A model generated the notes under the pieces. It did no database searches and was not told the DNA's origin. It saw nothing but the letters and a program-made list of their open reading frames with translations. The position numbers and the translations under genes were made by a program. From Synchiropus splendidus (lineage: Eukaryota; Chordata; Actinopteri; Syngnathiformes; Callionymidae), in contig NC_071345.1 in the NCBI RefSeq assembly GCF_027744825.2, positions 9,073,501-9,137,500 on the forward strand: 64,000 nt of DNA, written 5' to 3'. Positions 48,801 to 59,025 of this stretch are shown here, in pieces. Positions within the stretch are counted from its first letter, which is position 1. Every line of letters begins with the position of its first letter.

Positions 48801-51800
48801 GTGTGGGTTTTTTTGTTGTTTACGTCAAGCAGATTGTGTTGTGTACGCCTGTAAGTGTCAGGAAGATAATCCATCTGAGAGAGAGGGGAAGAAGCAGCTA
48901 GTGGAGCGTTTGTGTGTCTGGTGTTGGTTACTTCAGCTGCTCTGGCTCCGGTGTCTGTCTGCAGGGGGAGGAAGGTACAACCACCACTCTGCCTTGCTCA
49001 TTAGCAGCTCAATTTAAAAGTAGAACTCCAAGAGTTATGTCTCAATTTTAGTCCTGGCATAGACAGTGAAGGGTGGATTATGGACTGTGTGCATCCTGTT
49101 TGAGAATATGAACAGCTGTAATAAATGATTCATGCTTTTAACTCAGTCATAACAATCATAAACTTCATGTGTTTTAATTCACAAGCAGTCACTTGAATGC
49201 AACCGAATGCGACCTGCATTTCTTCTCTCAGCAGCAAGTTGGCGCACGTTTACTGACATTTATGCAAACAATATTTCTCTCAACACAGATATGAACATTC
49301 AGGGTGTCTTCTGTCAGGTCAATAATCCCACTTTTTCATGTTTCTCTGTGGTGTAATTACCTGGAAAGTAGGTGAAATACCCAACTTGAGCAGTAAGATT
49401 AAAGTGTTGTACACAGAAGAATGTTCACCGTTCGTTTCATTGACAGACTATTTTGCTCCATTTGTGTCCTGTAACTCCGACACTGTTGACCACAAATCAT
49501 TTCCAAGCACAGGTCTGCTTGTTTGGTCACACACTGTGCTGCAGGCCTTTGTCATATGTGCGCGGTCTGCGGCGAACACTAACTACTACAGGACTTAAAG
49601 CCACCAGATCTGGCCTGCAGGGTTCTGCTGCCACATGCCGAAAGTTGTGCAACTTAATATACAGTGAATGCTATTTTTGAACTCTCTGTTTAAAGCCTTT
49701 ATAATTACCTGTTATATTTAGAGCTTAAAGAAGTGCACAACAAACCAGTCACAAGCGTTTGACTGCACAATTTAAGGCTTATGTTTATGACAAATTAGGT
49801 GCAGCCCATTGTTACCTACAACTTCAGAAGTACTTTGTAGTGATGTTGATCACAGAGAGACTCGAACTGGAATGGATTTTGCTCAGTGGAAACGGTTGGA
49901 AGTGTGTAGACCTCGAAAAAGATGGTGCATAAAAGCCACCCAAATTAGTGTTAGGAAACACACCAAGGTCACAGATTTCACAGTAAACAAATTCAGTATG
50001 CCAATCTATTTAATTTAATTAAACAGTTAGCTCTCCAGACAACAGGGAACCTTTGTAAGTGCAGGAGTTCCTGCTCCACTGATCACACTGATGCACAAGA
50101 CACGTGGCAGCTAGGATGATAACAACAACAACAAACATGGAGGAAGCCCTGAACAAAAGCAAACAAAAGTTTGCTTTTGTTCAGGGATGTTTTTCACTAC
50201 ACAATGGCAAAGGTTTCCAGAATTCTTATAAAATAGACAAATATTTTGAAGACATTAAAAGAGCTTTAGTTTAAATAAGGTGATATAAAAACTTGAATAT
50301 AGCCACCGTCGTGATTTATTGTGCCATTGTCAAACCGGTGCAAAATAAACAATATTTTGTTGTTAAAATGTATGTATGGGTCCATTATTTGATTCGGAAA
50401 TATACCAAATTCATTTAAATTGAAAATTGTGGCTTTTTGTGGCAAATATTCTTATACCATTAATCACAAATTCACTAACTAGATTAATTTTTTTAATCGA
50501 ATAAATTATTATTAAAGTCTGTACACTTAGTATGAGTTCAAACTGTAGGGTTAGGAACTTGCTATCGCCAGAAACATTTCTTGTCTTCATGATGGTTTGG
50601 AGAAGTGAGTTTTCTGCCTGCATCTTTGAGGGAAAGCGACACTCTCTCCCCAGCTTTCCCCACATAAAGGGAATTCCTTCTTCGGCAACAGGCTCCACCT
50701 CTTTGAACTTCTGATGGTTTGACAACTATAATTTTCGCTAAAATATCGCCATTAAAGGCACACGGCTGTAAATGCGGAAATACCTGATGAAAAGCGAACA
50801 TATCTTTGAAGTTTGAAGGAATGTGTCTGTGCTGTTATTATGAGTAGGACTTTATAATGTAACATTTAATGAGCTCATTCAAGGGCATCAGTTTGAAGGG
50901 TTATTTATGTGGCTTCAGAGTGAGACTGTAATCCAGGAACACTTTGTAAAGTGTTCAGTGTTTCTCTGCTTTTCACGTGACAAAATAGGTCGTTGATATT
51001 TCCTGTAGCTGTGCATTGCTCAGCCTCCTCTCAGGGCCAATCTGAAGCAACTGCATTTTTCAAAAAAAAAAAAAAAAGGGGGGGTAGCCCTGAGCAGAAG
51101 AGACAGATTCTCCGCCTGCACTGAAATCAAACAACCCTCCCTTCTCTTGTTTCTCCTCCCACCTGCTGTCAGTTTGTCATTCTGAAGAAAAACTCTTCTG
51201 CTTGGTAGACCATGAAAATGTTGGCTCTCAGCCCAAATTCCCCCTGGAGAATAAAAAAATCTAATTCTTTATCATGAGATCTGCATGGCCACCAGCTTTT
51301 GCTCGCCTTCGCTGTGATTTATTTGGGTTGGGGTGAACACACCTGAGCCCTCATCTCAACAGTCAACACCTGTCACATGAGAGAATGTATGACGTCAGCA
51401 GTGTGGAAGCAGTGGTTTTGTTGCTGGTTTTTGGGCGACTTTATTGAATACAGAACAAAAAACGAGGATTTTCACCAGGATATTTTCTCAGTAGGGGGAA
51501 GACACGGGTCAGCAGGTAAAACAATGTAGTAAAACAGTGTAGTACAGAAGCAAGGCTAATGCAACCCCTGTTGTTATAGCAACAAACGAAAATGGCATTG
51601 AAAGAGGATTGAGCGCCATGCGACATTAGCATTACAACCGGTATGTGGAAACAGAGACAAAAAACATTTAAAAAGACACCCGACACATGGGATCCAAATC
51701 CAAGAGTAGTCGCACATCCAGCTTGGACATTTGATGAGGCCGATCGTGTACAAGATCGTAGTAAAAACACACCACAGAAAGTAAATCTTGTGATGTTAAA

Positions 51801-54800
51801 CCAAAGTCAAATTCTTTGTGGCAATTGTTTTTTTGTGTCCCACCTCTGGTCGCTCACTGAGCTGTTCAAAGGTATGGGGCTTTACCTCAAGTGGCCTTCT
51901 CGTCGAACACCATTTGATAATGAAAGTGAAGGAAACCTGTTGAATTGCCACTTCAGTCCTTAGCTTCTGTCCGATCTTTCGTGTTAAATCACTGCTAAAC
52001 GCTTGTGCTTTAACTCAGTTGTGGTATGTGGCCTGCTACAAGGCCTAATCTGTGATTCCCAGAGAGGAAATCCTTCCCCAACAGGCCTCTCCTGGTTCAT
52101 GTTGACAAAACACAGCGGCCCGTCACTAATCTCCATCATACCTGACCCCCATCCATCACAAGGTCACATTCTAGGGTCATCACATGACACTTTACAAACG
52201 CCTCAAAGACTCAGATTGCAGTTAAAAAATGACTACAAAATGGACATTCTTCCCAGCGGAAAAGGTTAAGAGCCGGCATGTGACCCTTTTGTGTCGTACG
52301 GCAGTGACAAAAGGCAGGTGCGGCTGCTTTTGAATGTGATCAGAACAAATCCCCGCGCAGATTAAATGGCCCTTTTAGCTCAATTCAGAGCAACTCCGGC
52401 TTGTTTGTACATGAACGTGCCGACCGCACTCTTCTAAACGGCCAGATCAACAAACGGGCAGACATAATAGCGCGCCACTTTTGTTAAGGCAAAGGGCAGA
52501 GCACTAGTTAAGGTAGGAGAATGAAAAGAAAAGAGGAGGAGAGACGCCTGGGTGTTCCATCAGCATTGTTCAGCCTTCTGCCTCTGAAGGGAAGATGTCA
52601 TTGGTTGGCTGGTTTACACAGGTGCCCTCACCCCCCGCCCTGGCGGTTGGCCTTGAAAGGAGACTTCAGTCATCGCGTAATGGGAAGGGAACAATGGTGA
52701 CGATTCTGAAGGGTTCAAAAGTGAGCAAGAAGGGTGGGAATAATGGAGGGAAAGGATTCTACAGAAAACACCTGAGGGTCAGAGTGAGATAATCGATTTA
52801 CTTTCAATGTCTTAGGAGTGTTTTGTAGGGCCAGCATGCCATTAGCGGGTCTCAGCCGGGGATAGGGTTTGGGAGCTGGAAATAGAAGGTCTGACCTGGG
52901 TGCCAAATGAAGTCTTTGGTGGAAGGACATATGCCAGTTGGATGGGTGGCCAGTTTTCTTTGTGGTACAGAGCATCTCACTTTCCATAATGTGCCAATAC
53001 GCCACACTTTGAAACAGTGCTTACAAGCTGGCTGCGGCAATAAAAGCCTACTGAAGTGTGGTGATGCTTGCTGACATTGATTTAACCAATAAGGAAATGA
53101 AAGATGTGTCTTACAATATCCATTATTTTAGCAAACAGCTTCCCCAGTTCCAACCTCCGTTTCAGCCTCTTCACATCCCCAACCGTTCCCATGGTTTCAC
53201 GTCGTGCCTCTCGCTGGAGCGCTGCATCAACTTGTGGCTTCTCTTTTAGGTGGCACTGTGCCAAAAGCCAGCCCTAATAATGTGATTGCGTTACACCAAC
53301 ACCGCACACCAATGCTTTCAGAGGCTCCGTTCCCACCACGTTGTTTGTGTTGATGTTTTGCATGCATGCGTGTGAGTGTGTGTGGTCTCGCTGCCAGTCA
53401 GGGAAATGCCAAGTTCCCTCCCTCCTGAGGGGAGGCAGGCAGCGCTGACCCCGACGTGGAGCGAACTGCCAAGCCAAGACAGCAACGATATTGTAGTGCT
53501 GATGCCGTAAGAGCATTTTCTAAACTGTGAAAAGCTTTTCAAAGCTGCTCATTTCGTACAGTTGGGTAATAAACACAGCTTGTAGCCGCTTTAATCCAAA
53601 CACAAATTGATTTCCTGGGCAGTAATCCTCAAATGTCAGCCATTACTTAAGTGCCAGCTACTATTTCCGTTGAGGAATGCAAATCATCTCCTCATAAACG
53701 CAGAAAATCTGTTGACCGGTTTTGCGAGGACATCTGCTCTCGGCGAGCTGTGGTGGTCCAGTAACTGTCTGTATTTAGACCTGACCTTTTTTCTCACTCC
53801 TCCTCTCTGTGGTGATCAGGGTGACAACGTGTGTGTCCCTCTATTTGTGTGCGTGCTAGAGATGATGTTTCCTCCCGGCTGCCAAACACTTGCCAAATAA
53901 TGGTAATTGAATCACTTGGTGAGAGTGCGTGAGTCCCTGTTGACCTGCTGTAAACGTGTTTGCTTAGCACTTACCCACAAGGCTTTAGCTCCGTTCTGAC
54001 GCCTCCGTCGTTAGAGTGGAGGTTGTTGAATGAAACTTTATTTATAAAGCACTTTTCATCACGAGATGCAGCTCAAAACTATTTAAGAAATAAACAAAGA
54101 GTCACAGTAAAGCATGATAGAGATCAGAAAGAATAGAATCACAATAAAAAGTCAGGTGTGGTGTGCTGGTAAAACCCTTGGCAAGAGCCTCCCATTCATG
54201 ACCCCAGGTTGTGTCTCAGGTGTAGTGTGGGCGGCTGAATAATAGAAAAAGTAGACAAGATAAATAATAAATACATTTTAAAAAGCAAAAACAAGTATTC
54301 CAATGTTAGAGGTTCAGTCATAAAAAAACATGAAATCAACTAATAATCATGTAAACAGACACAAAAGCATGGATCTGGGCCTTAATAGCTAAAAAATGAG
54401 ACTTCTCTCAAGCTTCTCAAATACTTCCAAACATATGTAGAGGGAATAGTATGAACCGAGGTACCACAGTACTTCCAAACATATGAACAGGGAATAGGTG
54501 GCAGAGATTTAAATAAACCCTTATTAGCGATTAGTGGAAGTAAGGAAGAGAAATTGAGCACTACAACGCTTAAGTAGTCATAATATAATGGCTAGCCAGT
54601 GGATTTGAAAAAGACTCAATGTTGTCCACTTTCCCTAGAACTATGTGAACGTGTTAATTTTTGAGTTCTTCACAGATTAAATGGATCTGTTTAGTAGAGG
54701 CAGTTCTGTTTTTACGAGCAACTGAGGGTCAAATTTGACTTGATCTAGACCTGTTGAGCTTCACAAGCTGCTCCTGGAAATGCGCAGCAGCCTTGGCTGA

Positions 54801-57800
54801 GACGTTCAATAGTTTCTGTGAAGCAATAATGTGGAGATTTGGGAATAACTCCTGGTATGTTTGGTTTAATATCGAACTCTTATTTGCAATAAGACCTGAA
54901 GTCCTGCTCAAGTCGATGCTGGAGGCCCCGGGGTCTATTGTTTTTGTCGGCCATGTGGGCTTTATTGTGGACTCTTCTTCATCCTGAACACAAAGCAAGA
55001 GTGAAACCTTTAAAAAGTAATGCATAGGTAGTTCATTATTTGATCCTATATTAACTGACAGATGCATGTGTTTCCTTCCAGGTTATCTATCAAAAGTGTT
55101 GAGGAACTACACAGAGCGAGCCTGCGACGGAGACCTGCTGACCGTCCGCTGCCCTCCTCGCACCGCCATCACTGTCCAGTCAGCTTTCTACGGGAGAAAA
55201 GAGCCATCGGACGTGCAGCAGTGTCCACAGTCGTATCGCCTGAGTTATTATAACAACAAATACGCTGGAGATGATGAGCAGTATTGTTCTGTGCCCACTG
55301 CACTTCAGGTGAGACCGTGTTCACTGCCGCACATGAGGATCTTTCTTTTCCACTTGTACTTAATTTTGCTATTAATAACTATAATAATTCTAATTGACAT
55401 TGACATTGGGGTGTCAGGTTTAGACCCCCGCCCCGAAAAAAATCACTGGAAACATTCAAATAATCTGAAGTCTGTCTGCGATTTCTTTCCATTATTTGCT
55501 TTACTGCGAGGTTTTCCTGGTTTAACACACTTGATCGAGCTGCAAACCCCACAGAGAGAAAGTGTCCCGGACAACACCGAAATTGGCCGGGGTTAAGATC
55601 GGTTGACCACTGGTGATGTAACGCATTGTGAGGATGTTTTCCAGCAAATTGCACTTTGTCAAGAGGAAGCAGCCGTTATGTTCCTGCCGCACAAAACAAA
55701 TCATGGGGTCTCTGCCTTCGCCTCGTCTTGTAAATTGGGAGGTGACTGGAGTAAAATGACCTAGATTTCAGGAGTAACACAAACACATATTTATTCAGGG
55801 TTTGGACCAACTTGCTGTTGCAATGATGACAACTGCAGCAGCATTAGCAGCACTTCCCTGAAGACACCTGTTCGTGACCCTTTAAAATATCTACTGCTCC
55901 AACAGTTATTTCAAGAATGAATAACAACACCTGATTATTCCTCGAATTTTTGACCTTTGAACGTCGTATGTATTCAACCCCTCGCACAAGGGACACATAA
56001 ATCATAATGAAATGTAGCATTATAAAGTCAAGGTAACTGCATGTTCATTTTTAATATAAACCACCACAGGTAGAAGAATCTCTGCCCCCAATATTAAAAT
56101 AAAAAACCAAACCTCTAACAAAACCACCACAGGACTATAACCACTGCTTCCAAGAGGTGAAAAATAAATACATAATTGAATAAATATGTACATAAAAATT
56201 AATAATAAGTCAGAAAACGACAACAAGATGGCCAGCACTGCCCCAGAAAACCCAGTTACACATCACAACAAATCCACCACAGCACTAAAAAATACATTAA
56301 AACTGCTATATTTCTGGCTTTGTGCAAACACCCCACCGAAACCAAACTCATCGAACCAAAAATTAAACAGTAAAAGACAAATATATGATTGACACAAGTG
56401 AGTTGCATGATCAAAAATCCACTTTAAAGACCTGCAGCAGCAACTCGAAATACAAGAGCTATAACCTTAGGGTTGTCAATGACAAAATCCATCACATCTG
56501 AAGTACAACAATTTCACACACCAACTGCTTTAAAATAAAAATAAATAAAAACATTGCAAGAATTCAACGACCTCACCAATGGCCACATCAAGTACTACAG
56601 GAGCCCATCCACCCCAAAAGCATTGGCAATCGCAACTCAAAAACAATTGAAGTATGCTGCACAATAAATGAACAGTGGCATGTCGACAACCAAAATACTG
56701 CATCCCCAATATTAACCAGCCAAACTTAGCACAGTGTCCAGCTCAGTTACATTACAGAGAATCCTCCACATGACCAGACTAAATCAGGCATAGTGACAAC
56801 GACAACAATTGTTCACAACAATAAGATGTTTAATATCTGTGAGGTGAAACGTTTCAACAGTGGGAATTCAGTCGAGGAAGGTCAGCGTGGAATGTGCATG
56901 AATCCTGTCCTGCAGACAACCACAAGAGGATGAAACTGGAGAGGTGAAAGAAAGCCAAGGAATAACAGCGCCTAGCTTTCTGGAGCTTTTCTCTCTCTCC
57001 TCCTCTGCTCTCCCACACTCTCCTTTACTGTAATTCACCTGTTGGATCGTTTGAAGTGGTTTCAGGTTTTTCTGCCACTGGTCTCAAGCCCCCCACCCCA
57101 CCACCAACGTCTCCCACTCATTGTCACTCTGTGGCTCTTTTAGAAAATGCTGGACGAGTGCCAGGACAGAAGGAGCTGTAAAGTTCTGGTCAACAGCCGC
57201 GTGTTTGGGGAGGACCAGTGTCCCGGCAGCAGTAAATACCTCATGGTGCGGTACAAATGCAGACCAAGTGAGTCCCACGACACTTCAGCTTCTCTTTTCT
57301 GCCAAATAACGGTTGAAAGTGACCAAAAATGCTTCATATCTTTGTTCTATATTGTATTTCTTAGTTGTTTATAGACATTAAATCACTGTTTGAAGCTGTT
57401 AAGTACAGGTTTATGAGGTTAAACAACAAGACTGTGGTGGAAGATGAAACCTGAATAGCATAAAGACGACCTGGTGTGCGCCAGGTTCTCTGATATCCAA
57501 AGTGACCTGTTGTTCTCTAGCAAGCCAAGAACCTCACTTTTCATTTCGCCCCAACTTGGGCGTGTTAAGAGTTAACAAACCTTTTGGAATAATCTGACCC
57601 CTGTTAAGAGAGAAGTGAGACTTTCTTTTATCCAGTCCTCCCTGTGTGTGTCAGGAAGAAAGTCAGTCCAGAGGGGAAGTGCAACCCCGCTGTAATCCCA
57701 CCCCAATTTCAAGTCCTCCTTCGTGGCTCAGTGCCGCGCAGCAGGTCACACCAGAGTGACCAGGAGTTGGATTTAATCCACTGATCTCTCTGCCCACCGT

Positions 57801-58638
57801 ACACCGTGGTCTCCGGGAGCAATCAACAGTTCTTTGTTCGCTGTCACTTAACCAGTGACTTCTCAGGGGACCAGAGAAAAGGGCCACATGGGGTGTTGGC
57901 GAGGTGAGACGGGAAGGTGTCACCGCCTCTGAAAGGGGAAAAGCGGTTTCTCTTCCTTCCCTGCATTCCTGTTCCACTCCCCACATGGATGTGAGAGAGT
58001 TTTCATTTGCTGGCCAGTGGAGCTGCGCTGGCAGTCACAGGTCACCGTGGCTGTGTGTGTGGAATGCAGCTGCGTGGCTCTACAGGTCCACAGAGAAACT
58101 CTACCTCTGTGTTTGACAAGGACTCTCCCTGACTGCTGCTCTGGGGGTTGATGGATCCCACATAATGCTTTGGCTTGTAATGAATCGCTTCCGACGCTGC
58201 CGTCACCTCAATAGGTCACTGCTTGTTAGCTCAACAAGTCTTTTGCATGTGTCTTACCCACATCACAGCTGGCTTGTCTCCTAAATGTGTACCAATCTGC
58301 TGGTTTTTAAACAGAAAATCTCAGTAGGCTTTTTGTAATATCACTCATTCTCTTATTCACCCTTTCATATCCTCGCACTCCGCTCAGTCCATTTCAGTTC
58401 AGCTTGCTATGTTGGCTCCTGGCCAGAGTCTGAATCTTCTTTGCCTCAGTAAGGCACTGAATTCACTTGCTCTTTCTTCCTCCAGATGAGTACAAGAGTA
58501 AGGTGGTGTGCGAGGAGGAGAGGATGAGGCTGAGCTGCAAACGAGGGATGCAGATCGCAGTTTACTCCGCCATGTTTGGTCGAACTCAAAAGGGCACCCT
58601 GGAGTGTCCCTTGCTTCATCGACGAGCTCCAGCTGTGG
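36771..58638 (+). CDS. eva1c: Eva-1 homolog C, SUEL-lectin transmembrane receptor; first four coding exons, gene runs past the window end
   Basis: EVA1C is a type I membrane protein with two extracellular SUEL/galactose-binding-lectin-type domains, a transmembrane helix and a cytoplasmic EVA1 domain; the worm orthologue is a co-receptor for Slit. Coding exons 36771-36870, 55082-55308, 57144-57267 and 58486-58638 join in frame to 201 codons plus one base. Residues 10-28 form a hydrophobic signal peptide. Domain 1 (about 35-150) shows ACDGD (47-51), VQSAFYGR, CQDRRSC (115-121), NSRVFG, CPGSSKYL and a closing YKC; conserved Cys are at 48, 57, 81, 102, 115, 121, 135 and 148. Asn42 sits in an N-glycosylation sequon (NYT), as in human. 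Domain 2 starts at about 159 with VCEEE and VYSAMFGR. The lectin domains separate it from the short paralogues EVA1A and EVA1B. The remaining exons were not found before 64000. Confidence 0.95.
38150..38345. promoter_or_regulatory. Candidate intronic enhancer: homeodomain-site cluster
   Basis: Seven TAAT cores in about 190 bp (TTAATTGG, CTAATGGG, GTAATGGC, CTAATGAG, CTAATTGT, TTTAATAAG, TTAATTAAG) in otherwise GC-balanced sequence, with a CAAATGG E-box-like word and a (CGG)6 tract. It lies 1.3 kb into eva1c intron 1. Motif density only. Confidence 0.3.
38241..38258. repeat. (CGG)6 trinucleotide tract
   Basis: Six consecutive GCG/CGG units inside the TAAT-rich block of eva1c intron 1. Confidence 0.85.
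39594..39829. mobile_element. 236-bp hAT-like MITE with 8-bp target duplication
   Basis: Inverted ends TCGGGATGGG and (reverse complement) TAGGGATGGG match at 9 of 10 positions and extend as GGGYKATA. Flanks TTTGGCAC (39586-39593) and CTTGGCAC (39830-39837) match at 7 of 8, the 8-bp duplication of hAT elements. The right end, read in reverse as TAGGGATGGGCGATATGG, is a familiar fish hAT terminus. The interior has (AC)8 and no ORF. Confidence 0.8.
45745..46075 (+). mobile_element. LINE 3' end fragment in eva1c intron 1 (RTE-type, tentative)
   Basis: Words in order, GGAGGTACTGAGGTTCTCAT, ACAAAGTTAGCGGGGTTTGG, CATGGTTGTGGAGAATGTGG and AGACTCAAGCGATGGCGAAG, parallel the 3' coding end of a LINE abundant in fish (Gly-His-Met, Arg-Arg, Met-Val-Val-blocks). 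The frame is broken throughout. Confidence 0.5.
46774..46809. repeat. (AAT)n microsatellite with AAC interruptions
   Basis: Trinucleotide register TAA/TAATAA with two AAC units, followed by a TTTTATGTCATGCTTTTCTA block that resembles a fish repeat end. Confidence 0.9.
48115..48600 (+). mobile_element. LINE 3' end fragment (RTE/Rex3-like, tentative), with internal deletion
   Basis: Consecutive matches to a common fish LINE: TCCGACACCATGGGACTGGA, a GAAAGAGCTGAGCCAAATGG block and GCAAAGATCTCCATTTA, then after a gap CACCTTGGAGAGATCATGTC, AACACCTTAGCCTTC and GCTGCTGCCCCCCTGACCTG. It represents the reverse-transcriptase C terminus and tail, with no open frame. Confidence 0.65.
50147..50186. repeat. 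Perfect 18-bp-arm palindrome with 4-base loop
   Basis: CCCTGAACAAAAGCAAAC, loop AAAA, GTTTGCTTTTGTTCAGGG. All 18 pairs are complementary. It is too short for a typical microRNA precursor and its origin is unknown. Confidence 0.97.
51062..51084 (+). repeat. A16-G7 homopolymer junction
   Basis: Sixteen A directly followed by seven G, in eva1c intron 1. Confidence 0.95.
54451..54474. mobile_element. Probable DNA-transposon end fragment (related to 31675-31815)
   Basis: ATGAACCGAGGTACCACAGT followed by ACTT shares the CCGAGGTACCACNGTACTT end with 31795-31815. No second end was located. Confidence 0.3.
55082..55308 (+). CDS. eva1c: eva1c coding exon 2 (first half of SUEL lectin domain 1)
   Basis: 227 nt between a TTTCCTTCCAG acceptor and a GTGAGA donor. 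Encodes GYLSKVLRNYTERACDGDLL, the Cys-containing VRCPP, VQSAFYGR and a segment ending YCSVPTALQ. The equivalent human exon reads closely (GYLTKLLQNHT, ACDGDYL, VQSAFYG). Confidence 0.96.
55309..57143 (+). other. eva1c: eva1c intron 2 (1.8 kb), with an A/C-biased stretch
   Basis: Consensus GTGAGA donor and a T-rich acceptor. From about 56050 to 56830 the plus strand is strongly enriched in A and C and poor in G and T, with recurring CCACCACAG words at 56061, 56124 and 56274. No gene is seen. Confidence 0.8.
57144..57267 (+). CDS. eva1c: eva1c coding exon 3 (second half of SUEL lectin domain 1)
   Basis: 124 nt between acceptor CTCTTTTAG and donor GTGAGT. Encodes MLDECQDRRSCKVLVNSRVF, GEDQCPGSSKYLMVRYKC and RP, the most conserved part of the SUEL fold. 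It closes domain 1. Confidence 0.97.
57268..58485 (+). other. eva1c: eva1c intron 3 (1.2 kb)
   Basis: GTGAGT donor and TTCTTCCTCCAG acceptor with a good pyrimidine tract. Ordinary unique-looking sequence with no repeat I could place and no credible ORF. Confidence 0.8.
58486..58638 (+). CDS. eva1c: eva1c coding exon 4 (first half of SUEL lectin domain 2)
   Basis: 153 nt between acceptor TTCCTCCAG and donor GTGAGC. Encodes NEYKSKVVCEEERMRLSCKR, then IAVYSAMFGRTQKGTLEC and ends AV plus a split codon. Human EVA1C continues with an Asp-Cys-Leu-Ser-Tyr exon at this point, and the phase agrees. Confidence 0.95.
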
Positions 58639-58754
58639 GTGAGCAAAAATTCTCTGTATGCCATGTGTGTAGTGGCGGAGAGCGATTGTTGAGTGAGTGC
58701 CAATAGTTCAGTGTCAAGGTGGCAAAAATGGCTGTTTTATTTTAATTGTTTTAT

Positions 58755-58789
58755 TTCTTGTTCTTGTTCTTGTTCTTCTTCTTCTTCTT

Positions 58790-58870
<81 letters not shown>

Positions 58871-58916
58871 GTTGTTGTTGTTGTTGTTGTTGTTGTTAAT
58901 AATATTAATAATAATA
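58755..58916. repeat. Compound TTN microsatellite in eva1c intron 4
   Basis: In one triplet register: CTTGTT units, then about 14 TTC units, about 17 TTA units, about 9 TTG units, ending in AAT units. Poly-Ile, poly-Tyr, poly-Leu and poly-Ser ORFs across it are artefacts. It starts 117 bp after the exon 4 donor. Confidence 0.98.
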
Positions 58917-58965
58917 CTTTGTTTTGTTCATTATTGCACTTTGTACCAAAGCACTTTCTTCGTTG

Positions 58966-59025
58966 GTGGGATACTCACTGACTTGGCATTAAAGCTGATT
59001 CTGTTTCTGATTCTGATTTAACAGC
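58966..59025 (+). repeat. Possible LINE 3' tail
   Basis: GGCATTAAAGCTGATTCTGT followed by TTCTGATTCTGATT looks like the GATTCT-repeat tail of fish non-LTR elements. There is no supporting ORF upstream. Confidence 0.35.

Larger units (their letters stand above)
36871..55081 (+). other. eva1c: eva1c intron 1 (18.2 kb)
   Basis: GTTGGT donor to TTCCTTCCAG acceptor. No nested gene is recognisable on either strand. Contents, described separately: a TAAT-rich candidate regulatory block, a hAT-like MITE, two LINE 3' fragments, an (AAT)n tract, a 40-bp palindrome and an A16G7 tract. AT-rich stretches lie at about 37500-37980. The remaining sequence is mixed-composition and not assignable. Confidence 0.85.

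Noticed and set aside
55309..55596. Continuation of the exon 2 frame giving a 176-codon ORF
   Set aside because: Read-through into intron 2; the conserved lectin sequence resumes at 57144 after a clean acceptor.
58693..59021. ORFs with poly-Ser, poly-Tyr, poly-Ile, poly-Leu and poly-Val
   Set aside because: Three frames of the TTC/TTA/TTG microsatellite in eva1c intron 4.
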